Shown piece by piece: positions 1 through 7,660 of a stretch of DNA of 64,000 nucleotides (its first letter is position 1; every line of letters begins with the position of its first letter). Source of the DNA: Pollutimonas sp036675275 (GTDB taxonomy: Bacteria > Pseudomonadota > Gammaproteobacteria > Burkholderiales > Burkholderiaceae_B); NCBI GenBank assembly GCA_036675275.1, contig JAKFFG010000005.1, positions 434,001 through 498,000 on the forward strand, in the 5' to 3' direction. Below the pieces are notes generated by a model. It did not search any database. It was not told the origin of the DNA and saw nothing but the letters and a program-made list of their open reading frames with translations. Made by a program: the position numbers and the translations under genes.

Positions 1-250
1 TTTGCGCTTCCATGGCGGATAGTTTCTTGAAAAGCTCGTCCGCCCTGTTTTCCGCAAGCTCCCGTTCTGCAATCGCCCTATCTCTTGCCGCCTCAAGCTG
101 GGCGATGTAACGATTCTCTGACCGCCATTGAACGGCCTGCCCGGACATGGAGTCACGGATAGACGGCCAGAAGAATTTGTAGGCGAAGTACAGCAAAGTA
201 CCGCCGCCGCCTACTGTTACCCAGCTGGGCAGGTCTGTTATGTCAGCCAT
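1..250 (-). CDS. Small phage membrane protein with coiled coil, spanin- or holin-like (partial, runs off left edge)
   Basis: The frame opens with ATG at 250 and is still open at base 1 (83 codons seen). Residues about 10-28 form one hydrophobic segment (WVTVGGGGTLLYFAYKFFW). They are followed by a charged, Ala/Glu/Arg-rich stretch that should form a coiled coil. One N-terminal membrane anchor plus a periplasmic coiled coil just downstream of the endolysin gene is the layout of Rz-type inner-membrane spanins. A small holin-associated protein is the alternative. The C-terminus is outside the window, so the assignment rests on topology and position only. Confidence 0.5.
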   Translation of the reverse strand, partial: MADITDLPSWVTVGGGGTLLYFAYKFFWPSIRDSMSGQAVQWRSENRYIAQLEAARDRAIAERELAENRADELFKKLSAMEAQ

Positions 251-261
251 CAAAGCCCCAG

Positions 262-699
262 TTATATTTTCACTACGCCGTTTCGATACCCGGCGCCAGA
301 ACGCCAGCTAAGCACCTGCCGGCGCATCTTGTCGCCAATACCGAAGTGAACCCAAGTCGACCGGGCTTGCTCGTAGATAATTTGATCGAACTGGATACCG
401 CTGTCAGCGATGGCCTGGCACACTTCCATGTCCGAGCCGTAGCCCGGGCAATGGAAGTCGGCGGCCAGCCCCTGAGAGTGACTTGAGGTAGAGCTACCGT
501 CTACCGCCCGATTCAGCGCGGGCGATCTATAGCCGGACGTAATCAGCAGCGGATGGCCGAGCAACTCCCTGACCTCTTCCAGCGCCAAAGCAAGCCGCTC
601 AAGGTTTGCCATGTGCGCAGGCGATGGCGTGTTGTTGACCCGCAGGCGGGCGGCGGTGTCGCTGCGGATGAACTCGGACAGCTTGAAATGTGGCGTCAT
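262..699 (-). CDS. Endolysin, M15-type peptidase
   Basis: A 145-residue protein of the zinc-dependent M15 peptidase type (phage L-Ala-D-Glu or D-Ala-D-Ala peptidases) that would cut peptidoglycan cross-links at lysis. The three zinc ligands of the family are visible: His74 and Asp81 in SHSQGLAADFH and His118 in WVHFG. There is no signal peptide, so it needs a holin for export. ATG 699 is preferred over the in-frame GTG at 702 because AAGGA lies six bases upstream of it. It sits between the fibre-type genes and the membrane protein at the window's left edge, forming the lysis module. Confidence 0.88.
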   Translation of the reverse strand: MTPHFKLSEFIRSDTAARLRVNNTPSPAHMANLERLALALEEVRELLGHPLLITSGYRSPALNRAVDGSSTSSHSQGLAADFHCPGYGSDMEVCQAIADSGIQFDQIIYEQARSTWVHFGIGDKMRRQVLSWRSGAGYRNGVVKI

Positions 700-716
700 C
701 ACGTTCCTTGAGACGT

Positions 717-740
717 AAAAAAAGCCGCGCTAGACGGCTT
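717..740 (-). terminator. Rho-independent terminator after the tail-fibre genes
   Basis: On the minus strand a 6-bp stem (AAGCCG/CGGCTT) is followed by seven T. It overlaps the stop codon of the gene ending at 730, so the lysis genes need read-through, antitermination or their own promoter. Confidence 0.65.
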
Positions 741-1143
741 GCGGCGTGAGCAGTTCCGTTCGTCGCTCTGGCGTTACCACCCCTTCCGTGACAAGAAGAT
801 CCAGCGTCATAGCCACGCGAGGATCGTCCAGATCGACGTACTGAGCCGCGATGAGCATATCCAGGCCGAATTGCACGGAGACGTTCGCGTGATTGCGGGC
901 GGCCGCGTATTCGTCGGTCGTGAACTTCTGCAGGTAGTCGAGGGAGGAAAAGACGGTGATGGGCTGGGGCTCAGGCGCTGGAGGCGTCCAATCTTCGGGC
1001 GCTGGCTTCAATGTCTCTGGAACGCTGATTATGCGATCACCGCTCGCACTGAATACCTGATACACGCCGTCGATGAAACGAACGTCATCATCGTCTTCGA
1101 ACTGCCATGGCTGGCCGGTGCTTATGTCTATAAATATTTTCAT
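730..1143 (-). CDS. Phage tail-fibre-associated protein, unknown function
   Basis: A 137-residue acidic protein. ATG 1143 is chosen because an AGAGGAAG ribosome site lies just upstream; longer in-frame starts at 1167 and 1197 lack one. It has a short N-terminal strand-rich part, a Pro-rich linker near residues 50-62 (PAPEDWTPPAPEPQP) and a helical C-terminal half. Position after the fibre gene and before the lysis genes suggests a fibre accessory or assembly protein. No specific family is recognised. Confidence 0.6.
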   Translation of the reverse strand: MKIFIDISTGQPWQFEDDDDVRFIDGVYQVFSASGDRIISVPETLKPAPEDWTPPAPEPQPITVFSSLDYLQKFTTDEYAAARNHANVSVQFGLDMLIAAQYVDLDDPRVAMTLDLLVTEGVVTPERRTELLTPQAV

Positions 1144-1153
1144 GACTTCCTCT

Positions 1154-1864
1154 TTATCGGTATTCATACCAAGTACTGAGAACAAATCCGGAAACAATCA
1201 CCCTATACACCGCCCCTGGAGGAACGTCGAAATTCATAGCGGCCGGAGTTGAAGGCGTTGGATGAGATGCTGAACTGCAAAAATCCGCACCAACTTGGCC
1301 GAGCGCATATCCGTTAGCCACGCTTGGGAGGCCTGATATGAATACGGTTATGACCTTTCCAGTTAGGTTGGTGTAATTTGTACCGGTCGCCCTTGACCCT
1401 GACACGTTTTGTCGGGTCTGTTCGACACCGAACACCTGCGACTGAACAGTAACCTCATTGGCAGCAGTGGATGCTGCAGCCTTTATTGTCCCAGTCGATT
1501 CAATCGACGAAACAGTAAGGTTTGTCGGCGCGTAAGCCGACCCCTGCCATGTATACGTTCCTTTTCCGATAACATGGATATCGCCTTTATCAATTAGCGG
1601 AACGTCAGCCTCGGCATATTGCGGCAGCGGCGCCTTCAGAAGCGCGCCTTCAGCCATCCATTCCGAATTCGCGGCGTTACGGCGCTTGAGAAGCATGTTG
1701 CCGGTATCCGCCCAACTCATCCACGGGCCAGCTAGCGCAGCCGGGTCATCAGGTCCGGCAAAGTCCGTGGCTACCGTAGCCAACGCCTTATTTAAGTCCT
1801 GCACGACAGCCACGCCGGGATAAGAATCCCCTGTCGTTCGTAGCGCAATTGCTTCTTGTGTCAT
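1154..1864 (-). CDS. Tail fibre-like protein
   Basis: A 236-residue protein starting at ATG 1864 (AGAGGT upstream), just after the stop of the host-specificity gene. The middle (about 110-170) is rich in Ser/Thr/Asn/Gly and beta-prone, and the C-terminal third looks like a small globular tip. This composition, and a position directly after the J-type gene, fit a short tail or side fibre involved in receptor contact. No catalytic motif is seen. The exact family is not recognised, and the role is inferred from position. Confidence 0.6.
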   Translation of the reverse strand: MTQEAIALRTTGDSYPGVAVVQDLNKALATVATDFAGPDDPAALAGPWMSWADTGNMLLKRRNAANSEWMAEGALLKAPLPQYAEADVPLIDKGDIHVIGKGTYTWQGSAYAPTNLTVSSIESTGTIKAAASTAANEVTVQSQVFGVEQTRQNVSGSRATGTNYTNLTGKVITVFISGLPSVANGYALGQVGADFCSSASHPTPSTPAAMNFDVPPGAVYRVIVSGFVLSTWYEYR

Positions 1865-1865
1865 A

Positions 1866-4800
1866 TCAATACCTCTGAGCGGTTGAATTAAATACGGCTG
1901 GAATCGGCGTAGCGCCGTTAAAAAATCGAATGTCGTAGCCGTCGAGCCCTTCGTTCGACAGAACGAACCTGTCGCCATCCACAGCATCGGCCTGCGTAAT
2001 CTGGACGGCAGGGATTGCATGGAACGCTGTGGGGTATGTGACGCGCATACCTGCTGATGTGACCGCTTGATTAGCCAGGATCTGCAGAACGTCTGGAACG
2101 TCAATCACCCAGGTAAACGCGCTGACGAACGGAACCAGCAGCGGATCATCGGTTTCGAGTAGTAGCCGAACATCGAAATGCCGAGCGTTAATCAGCCCCG
2201 GTATGTAGTCCTGCCAATCGCTAAACACCCCATCATCCTGCGCATGGCGAATCTGTGGCCGCACCTTGTAATGCTGCCGATTCGACACGTTCAACACATC
2301 CGGATAGGTCAGCACGTCCGGTATCGTCAGGAAGTTCTCGCCAAAGTTCAGCGCGTACTCTTCCATCTCGAAGTCGATACGAACCGGCGTTGCGTAGCCA
2401 ATGTCGATGATGTTCTCGGCTGCCGTCTGATATGTGCCGCCAGAGATAACCCCGCCGTACCAAAGCACATCATCAAGCGTCAGAACATCAGGCGCGACCA
2501 AGAAATCGCCAGTACCGGCCAGCGTCAGCAATCCCTCATTGATGATCGCCCCACCGCCAAGCGTGCCGTCCCAGTCTGGATGCTCGTTTATCGTCGCCAG
2601 TACATTACGAACGAGCGTTGCGCCAGAAATCTGCAGGCTGTCGGCAGGCCCGTAGACGACATAACCCCGAGATGCGAACCGGGCGGCCACCCAGTACAGG
2701 CCATTTCCAACAGCGAGAGCATCGAGTGTCGGCACAATACCGACTGTGCGCGAGTTATCCCAGGACGGCCCAATGCGGATTTCGTATTCAGGCTGGCGAA
2801 TATCAACGACGCGATTCCAGACCAGAGCCGTGAGCCCATCTCGGAATATGTTTGTCAGGCCAGTGACAGCAGGAAGCGGCGCTGTCAGGCCTTGCACGAC
2901 ATACTGTTGCGTGCCTGGCGCGCCCGATGCACCTGTCGTTGGCTTTGGCGTGACCGTGACGCTAATCACATCGCCGGTTTGAGCCTGGACGGTGATGTTG
3001 CGATCTTCGGTATTTACTGCCGGCTGCGCTTGCCCGTTGATGCTGACCACCACCTGAACGCGCATGGCCGTCGATAGCGCCCATCCGATCTGGACGTTGG
3101 TAATGTCGGCCTGGACGTTGACGATGGTTTCCGCGAACGTGATGCCGAACACGACACCACCGAGCAACAGGCCATCGCGAGGCGGCATGTAGACGTACGG
3201 ATTGTTCTCGCTGGCGTAGTAGCCGGCATCATCGTCAATGGCGGTGAATTTCACCCCATCCTCTGAAGGCTGGACCTCCGTTATCTTGAATCGGCGCCCT
3301 GGAGTCGCCAGCGGATCGAAGAAGAATGCCCAGTCCATCGCCGGCACGCCTTCATACCCTTCATCCCCAGGTAACGGAAAGCCCGTCATGTCGCTGGTAA
3401 TGGTGAGCGTTCCAACGTCGCCCACGCCAGAGGTGACAGTGACTGTTTTCATCTGGTTCTCTGGGCCACGAATTAGAGCGATACCAGAACCATCAGACGG
3501 AACATCGCCGGTCAGTGTGATGTTGTTGCCGTCTCTGGAGGTGAGGCGGCCAGAGTATCCCCAGACCACAAGATCATGGCTCATCTGCACCACGTCGCCG
3601 CGATTCGCTACCCAACCTTCAATATCCGTTTCCCAGGTAACGCGCCGACGATGCCATACTTGGGAGGCGGCCAGAAGATTCGCCTCTCTGCCAGCCATCG
3701 CCGCATTCGTACAGCCGTCGAAATCCAGCTGCAGCGGATTATTCGTGGTCGCGGCGCCAGGAACCTTCACGCGCACCTCGTCCATCGCCCAGCCGCGATC
3801 CGGGTTGATGAAGTTCATCACGATCTCATCGGCGGTACTGTCCCCGATGTACGCAACGTTGAACGTGCCGGGCTTGATATTGAACGGGCCGAACATGGCG
3901 ACTACGGGCTGATTGGCCGCGTCCCAGATGACGCCGAGCTTGCCGGTCTGCCATGTAGGGGATGCTCGCCCTGCCCTCGCGATGATCTGCAGCATTTGCG
4001 CGGTGCTGATCTTGCGGTCAAGCACGTAATCGAACGTCAGGCCCTTGGCGTCACACCATAAGCCCCAAGCCTTGATTGCCTCATAATCAATCTGGCTGGC
4101 CGCCATGCCGCCGCCGTACACCCGGGATCCATCAGCCGCAAATCTGCCCTCGGCGAAGTCACGGAACCACCATGCAGGATTGCGTGTATGCGCCCATACC
4201 CATGCAGAACCGTTCCACACTGAGCAATACCCGTAGGCCATGGCGTTGAATTCGTCAACGGCGCCGTTAAGCTGGCTCGTCGCCTTAATTCGCAGGGCAA
4301 TGCGAAGCTGTCCGGTATAGTCGGCATTGTCCGGTTGATAGCAGAGGATTTGACTCACGGCTGAATCGTTGGATTCGCGGGAAGTCTTGATATCGGCCGA
4401 GACCTTCATCACGCGAACTTCGTACTGCCCTTGAGCCACCGACCATCCGATGGTCCTACGTGTCGGCTCCTGGCGAGCACCGGTCAGACGGACGCCATTG
4501 CTTACGCTGTGACCTAGCAGTGGATCGGGCGCCAGGCCTTGCCACGGTTGGCCCAGTTGGTACGGGTGCGGCTTCCAACGCCACGTACCCATGACGGGCG
4601 GGATGTAGTATTCATTGTCGCCAGCACCAGATGTGCGTCCAGGCGTAATAACGACCTGATCGCCGTCCGTATGGTCGCCGGGATTCGTCGATCCGTATTG
4701 CGCCTGAATCTCTGTGTAGTAGCTTCCCGAATCGCCAACCTGAACATAGACACGCTTCATCAATGCCCAGTAGTGCGTGGCATATACGGCATCCGAGAGC

Positions 4801-5765
4801 ATGCCTATATCTGCCCACGCTCCACCTGCAAGGTTGCGGTATTGGATGCGGATATCGACAGACCGCCCATCAATACCGCCGTCATCGCGCACATAGAATA
4901 GCTGGCTTGCAAGCTCGACCGATATGTAATTGGTGTCGATTGGCGTGGTTCGGGCATTCCACACGCCGGACGCGAGCGCGAATCCTTGCAGCGTATCGAC
5001 GTTGCCCGGGAACATTGTCAGGCGGCCGGCCGCGTCGGGCCCCTGAAGCTGCACGCCCTGGTAGTTCAGTATTGGTGTATCGCCGATCTTGTATTCTTGA
5101 AGATCAATTGCGCCAGCCTGCAGCCCGAAGTGGAACACCTGATTCAGGTACTGATCGTCGCCCACGAACTCGGTGTAATAGTTCGCGCCCAGGTCAGGCA
5201 CGACCTTATGGCGGCCGAATATGATCGTCATCGGCTCCCAGAGGCGCATACGGTTGCGCCCGCCTGATATGGCGTAGGTCGGGGAGGATTCGTATTTGGA
5301 GCCGGTGCCGAGTTGCGCGGCTGTTGCTACGGGCGGCGGCAAGATGGCGTTGATCAGGAGCGTTCCGCCAATCATCACGCCTGCAGACAAAAGCGCTCCG
5401 CCTGCTGTGCCGGCCCCGACACCCCATGCCGCTGGAGCCAAGTACGGCGCCACAATGGATATGACGACAACGGCGATCATCGCCACTGTTCGCAGAACCT
5501 TATTGCCGCCGCCGCCGCCCAATACCCGAGCGCGGATCACCACTTGATCGCCAAGCCGGGGTATTAGTCGCCGCCAAAGCTCATCAGGAACACGAAACCC
5601 GTTGTGCCAAACAACTACGGGTCCGGCAGGCACCACAATGCCAGTCCGCTTGATATAAGAACCTAGAGTCTCATTAGGCAGGAACGCGGATTCCTCGCGA
5701 ACAGTCCCGTCACCAACAAGTGCGTGCGGATGGACGACAAGAGAAGGCTTATTGCTTAGTTCCAT
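1866..5765 (-). CDS. Tail tip / host specificity protein J-like
   Basis: A 1,299-residue protein, the length class of lambda J, which forms the tail tip and contacts the host receptor. The N-terminal 60 residues are a ubiquitin-like part, followed by a Gly-rich turn (LGGGGGNK). Next comes a long hydrophobic segment (about 85-150) typical of J proteins. Fibronectin-like and beta-rich regions fill the C-terminal half, where receptor specificity usually lies. ATG 5765 overlaps the stop of the NlpC/P60 gene (5756), arguing for translational coupling. An upstream in-frame extension to 5933 only shadows that gene. Confidence 0.9.
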   Translation of the reverse strand: MELSNKPSLVVHPHALVGDGTVREESAFLPNETLGSYIKRTGIVVPAGPVVVWHNGFRVPDELWRRLIPRLGDQVVIRARVLGGGGGNKVLRTVAMIAVVVISIVAPYLAPAAWGVGAGTAGGALLSAGVMIGGTLLINAILPPPVATAAQLGTGSKYESSPTYAISGGRNRMRLWEPMTIIFGRHKVVPDLGANYYTEFVGDDQYLNQVFHFGLQAGAIDLQEYKIGDTPILNYQGVQLQGPDAAGRLTMFPGNVDTLQGFALASGVWNARTTPIDTNYISVELASQLFYVRDDGGIDGRSVDIRIQYRNLAGGAWADIGMLSDAVYATHYWALMKRVYVQVGDSGSYYTEIQAQYGSTNPGDHTDGDQVVITPGRTSGAGDNEYYIPPVMGTWRWKPHPYQLGQPWQGLAPDPLLGHSVSNGVRLTGARQEPTRRTIGWSVAQGQYEVRVMKVSADIKTSRESNDSAVSQILCYQPDNADYTGQLRIALRIKATSQLNGAVDEFNAMAYGYCSVWNGSAWVWAHTRNPAWWFRDFAEGRFAADGSRVYGGGMAASQIDYEAIKAWGLWCDAKGLTFDYVLDRKISTAQMLQIIARAGRASPTWQTGKLGVIWDAANQPVVAMFGPFNIKPGTFNVAYIGDSTADEIVMNFINPDRGWAMDEVRVKVPGAATTNNPLQLDFDGCTNAAMAGREANLLAASQVWHRRRVTWETDIEGWVANRGDVVQMSHDLVVWGYSGRLTSRDGNNITLTGDVPSDGSGIALIRGPENQMKTVTVTSGVGDVGTLTITSDMTGFPLPGDEGYEGVPAMDWAFFFDPLATPGRRFKITEVQPSEDGVKFTAIDDDAGYYASENNPYVYMPPRDGLLLGGVVFGITFAETIVNVQADITNVQIGWALSTAMRVQVVVSINGQAQPAVNTEDRNITVQAQTGDVISVTVTPKPTTGASGAPGTQQYVVQGLTAPLPAVTGLTNIFRDGLTALVWNRVVDIRQPEYEIRIGPSWDNSRTVGIVPTLDALAVGNGLYWVAARFASRGYVVYGPADSLQISGATLVRNVLATINEHPDWDGTLGGGAIINEGLLTLAGTGDFLVAPDVLTLDDVLWYGGVISGGTYQTAAENIIDIGYATPVRIDFEMEEYALNFGENFLTIPDVLTYPDVLNVSNRQHYKVRPQIRHAQDDGVFSDWQDYIPGLINARHFDVRLLLETDDPLLVPFVSAFTWVIDVPDVLQILANQAVTSAGMRVTYPTAFHAIPAVQITQADAVDGDRFVLSNEGLDGYDIRFFNGATPIPAVFNSTAQRY

Positions 5766-6139
5766 GCGTAATAAGCCTCTAGCTGAAAATGAATTCTTGT
5801 TAAATCGCTCAGCCTCTGACGAAGGACAAAGCCCGCGCTTTGGTCGGCATGCAAGACATACCATTGGCCGGAGATCCAGCACATAACACCGATATGGCAC
5901 AGGCGGCCGCGGCCAATAAATAGGGCCAAGCACCCATCGACGGGCTTAGCGATCCTTGTTGCATAGCTGTCCCGCAACTCGAGAATCTGTTTGGCCTGAT
6001 CGCGGTAGGTCGCGGCGTGACTTGTCGGTAAGCCGACAGTTTTGCCGAACACATCTCGGGCCACGCGCTCAGCCAATGCGGCGCAATCGCCGGTATCCGG
6101 CATATACGCCTCGCCGACAAAACGGTCAGACCAATGCAT
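5756..6139 (-). CDS. Tail-tip assembly protein, NlpC/P60 peptidase-like
   Basis: A 127-residue protein of the NlpC/P60 type found beside J in lambda-like tails (the gpK-type peptidase role). The nucleophile region TGDCAALAERV places Cys19 at a helix start, and CHIGVM gives the base His82. His97 may be the third residue. It probably opens the cell wall during entry or works in tip assembly. It overlaps the J-type start by ten bases. The twin terminators at 6153-6203 precede it, so it needs read-through transcription. Confidence 0.82.
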   Translation of the reverse strand: MHWSDRFVGEAYMPDTGDCAALAERVARDVFGKTVGLPTSHAATYRDQAKQILELRDSYATRIAKPVDGCLALFIGRGRLCHIGVMCWISGQWYVLHADQSAGFVLRQRLSDLTRIHFQLEAYYAWN

Positions 6140-6152
6140 TTGTGACGCCCAT

Positions 6153-6180
6153 AAAAAAGGCCCACCAATTACGGTGAGCC
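6153..6180 (-). terminator. Second of two tandem terminators after the lipoprotein gene
   Basis: On the minus strand GGCTCACC and GGTGGGCC pair as an 8-bp stem with one G-T pair around the loop GTAATT, followed by six T. Confidence 0.75.
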
Positions 6181-6183
6181 AAT

Positions 6184-6203
6184 AAAAAACCGCCCGAAGG
6201 CGG
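6184..6203 (-). terminator. First of two tandem terminators after the lipoprotein gene
   Basis: On the minus strand CCGCC-TTCG-GGCGG, a stable tetraloop hairpin, is followed by six T, 20 bases after the lipoprotein stop codon. Confidence 0.85.
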
Positions 6204-6223
6204 CTCGATAAGTTTTCGAAAGT

Positions 6224-6814
6224 CTATTTTGAATTGATATGCGGCGTTTCGTCCTTAACGTTAAAGCCATTGCAAAGCGCTTCATTTGTTCCCCATGTAG
6301 CGCCACTTCTCATTCTCTCATTGGCGTCATCGCATGTCATCCACGTATCGCTCTTGCCCATGAGGTAATCCATGCGCGCCCAGAAAACATCATAGATAGC
6401 TGTTCCGCTAACGTTTCCGCCCATGCTTGGCATGCCGCCTGCGGTCATATCTCCGCCAGTAGTCGGCATTGGCAGAACGCTTCCAGATGTCGTAGTTAGA
6501 GCCGCACTTACTTTCACCCCGCCATCAATGGGCATAGCCCTCACATGCCACGTGTCAGTGCCAACCGCCGCGGCCAGCACGAGGTACACCAACCATGTCC
6601 TTGATGCGGTTATTGAATTGTCGTCGTGGAAGAACCTAAAATCATCGCCGTCTGCTAGGACGAAAAGCTTCTCTGCTGCGCTAAATACTTCTTCCGGAGA
6701 CGCGCCCTGGTAAATGCGTTGTGTCGTCTGCAAATACTCATCTCTTGTCATCTGCCGTTGGGTCGCGCAGCCTGCCAGAACAATCAAAATTGCCGCAACA
6801 AATAGCCTCTTCAT
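6224..6814 (-). CDS. Phage-encoded lipoprotein, candidate moron
   Basis: A 196-residue protein with a clear lipoprotein signal: positive MKR, hydrophobic FVAAILIV, lipobox VLAGC with Cys16. Residue +2 is Ala, so outer-membrane sorting is expected. The mature part has a second hydrophobic stretch (WLVYLVLAAAVG) and a Gly/Met-rich segment (about 120-140). It interrupts the tail operon between the DUF1833 and NlpC genes and carries its own pair of terminators, the usual sign of a moron expressed in the lysogen. By analogy with phage lipoproteins such as Bor and superinfection-exclusion proteins it may alter the cell surface. The function itself is unknown. Confidence 0.75.
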   Translation of the reverse strand: MKRLFVAAILIVLAGCATQRQMTRDEYLQTTQRIYQGASPEEVFSAAEKLFVLADGDDFRFFHDDNSITASRTWLVYLVLAAAVGTDTWHVRAMPIDGGVKVSAALTTTSGSVLPMPTTGGDMTAGGMPSMGGNVSGTAIYDVFWARMDYLMGKSDTWMTCDDANERMRSGATWGTNEALCNGFNVKDETPHINSK

Positions 6815-6845
6815 GTCCGTTTCCTTATCTTTATGTAAGGAAAGA

Positions 6846-7316
6846 CTACCACAATCCCGGGCTGGTCAACGGATCGTACCTCACTGTGACGGCTGGCTGC
6901 ATGAGCGTATTTTGAAATCCAAGCTGGCCGTCAACCGTCGCATTATTGATGCTCAACCCAGTCAGATCGAGCGTCATGTCGAACTCGATAACGTCAGGCG
7001 AGGAGCGCAGAACGGCCATGATCCGGCACTTTGCGCCTTTGCCGCCATTACTGACTTCAAGCCATTGCGTGAGTTCGCGACCAATGTTGTCTACCGACAG
7101 CCTCGCCGTGGGCGTTTGTTGGCCCACATCGTCAGGGCGGGAAAGGCCAAACCGACACGCGATATACTCATTCCCGGCGGCGGTGATGTTCTCGTTGTCG
7201 TTAACAAGGCGAACCGGAATAGCTAGGTCAGGATGCGTTATCTCAACTAGCTCGAGCAACGCTTCTTCCGCGCTAGTCGCCAGCATCTGGCGCCGCGCAT
7301 TATCTGAATAGCTCAT
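6846..7316 (-). CDS. DUF1833 family phage tail protein
   Basis: A 156-residue protein beginning SYSDNARRQMLATSAEEALL, a pattern typical of DUF1833 minor tail proteins placed between the tape measure and tail tip genes of siphophages. It probably joins tail tube and tip (lambda gpL region), a role inferred from position. It overlaps the stop of the preceding 115-residue gene by four bases. Confidence 0.72.
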   Translation of the reverse strand: MSYSDNARRQMLATSAEEALLELVEITHPDLAIPVRLVNDNENITAAGNEYIACRFGLSRPDDVGQQTPTARLSVDNIGRELTQWLEVSNGGKGAKCRIMAVLRSSPDVIEFDMTLDLTGLSINNATVDGQLGFQNTLMQPAVTVRYDPLTSPGLW

Positions 7317-7660
7317 CCCAATGTCTCTATAGAGCAGGCGGCCAGCCAGACCTTACCAGGCGTGGTCCACTTGTATTTCCCGCCGACGATCCGCGTCTGT
7401 TTCGTCACGCCATCTACAGGGTCGGTCCAGTCGAACCACCCAGTACCAGAATTCAGATCGACGCGTGACCACGTATCGAACAGAAGCCGATCCTCTTTCG
7501 AGTAGACGATTATCTGCACCTCGCGGGTAACAATCGGCTTACTCCAGCGCGGGCGCTGCTTGGCAATGCCGCCGTCCATCTCAGTACGCAAGACTCCGTA
7601 ATCGGCCTCTTCACTAAATCCGGCGAGCAGGATGCATGCGTAGTCTGGGAATGTCGCCAT
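7313..7660 (-). CDS. Minor tail protein (lambda gpM-like position)
   Basis: A 115-residue protein with Trp/Tyr-rich beta strands (RWSKPIVTREVQIIVYS, GTGWFDWTDP). Its size and its place directly after the tape measure gene match lambda gpM-type minor tail proteins that start baseplate and tip assembly. The ATG overlaps the tape measure stop, indicating coupled translation. The family is not certain from sequence alone. Confidence 0.65.
   Translation of the reverse strand: MATFPDYACILLAGFSEEADYGVLRTEMDGGIAKQRPRWSKPIVTREVQIIVYSKEDRLLFDTWSRVDLNSGTGWFDWTDPVDGVTKQTRIVGGKYKWTTPGKVWLAACSIETLG

Noticed and set aside
2178..3077. Long plus-strand frame opposite the tail tip gene
   Set aside because: It is antisense to the J-like gene, has no ribosome site and has shadow-type composition.
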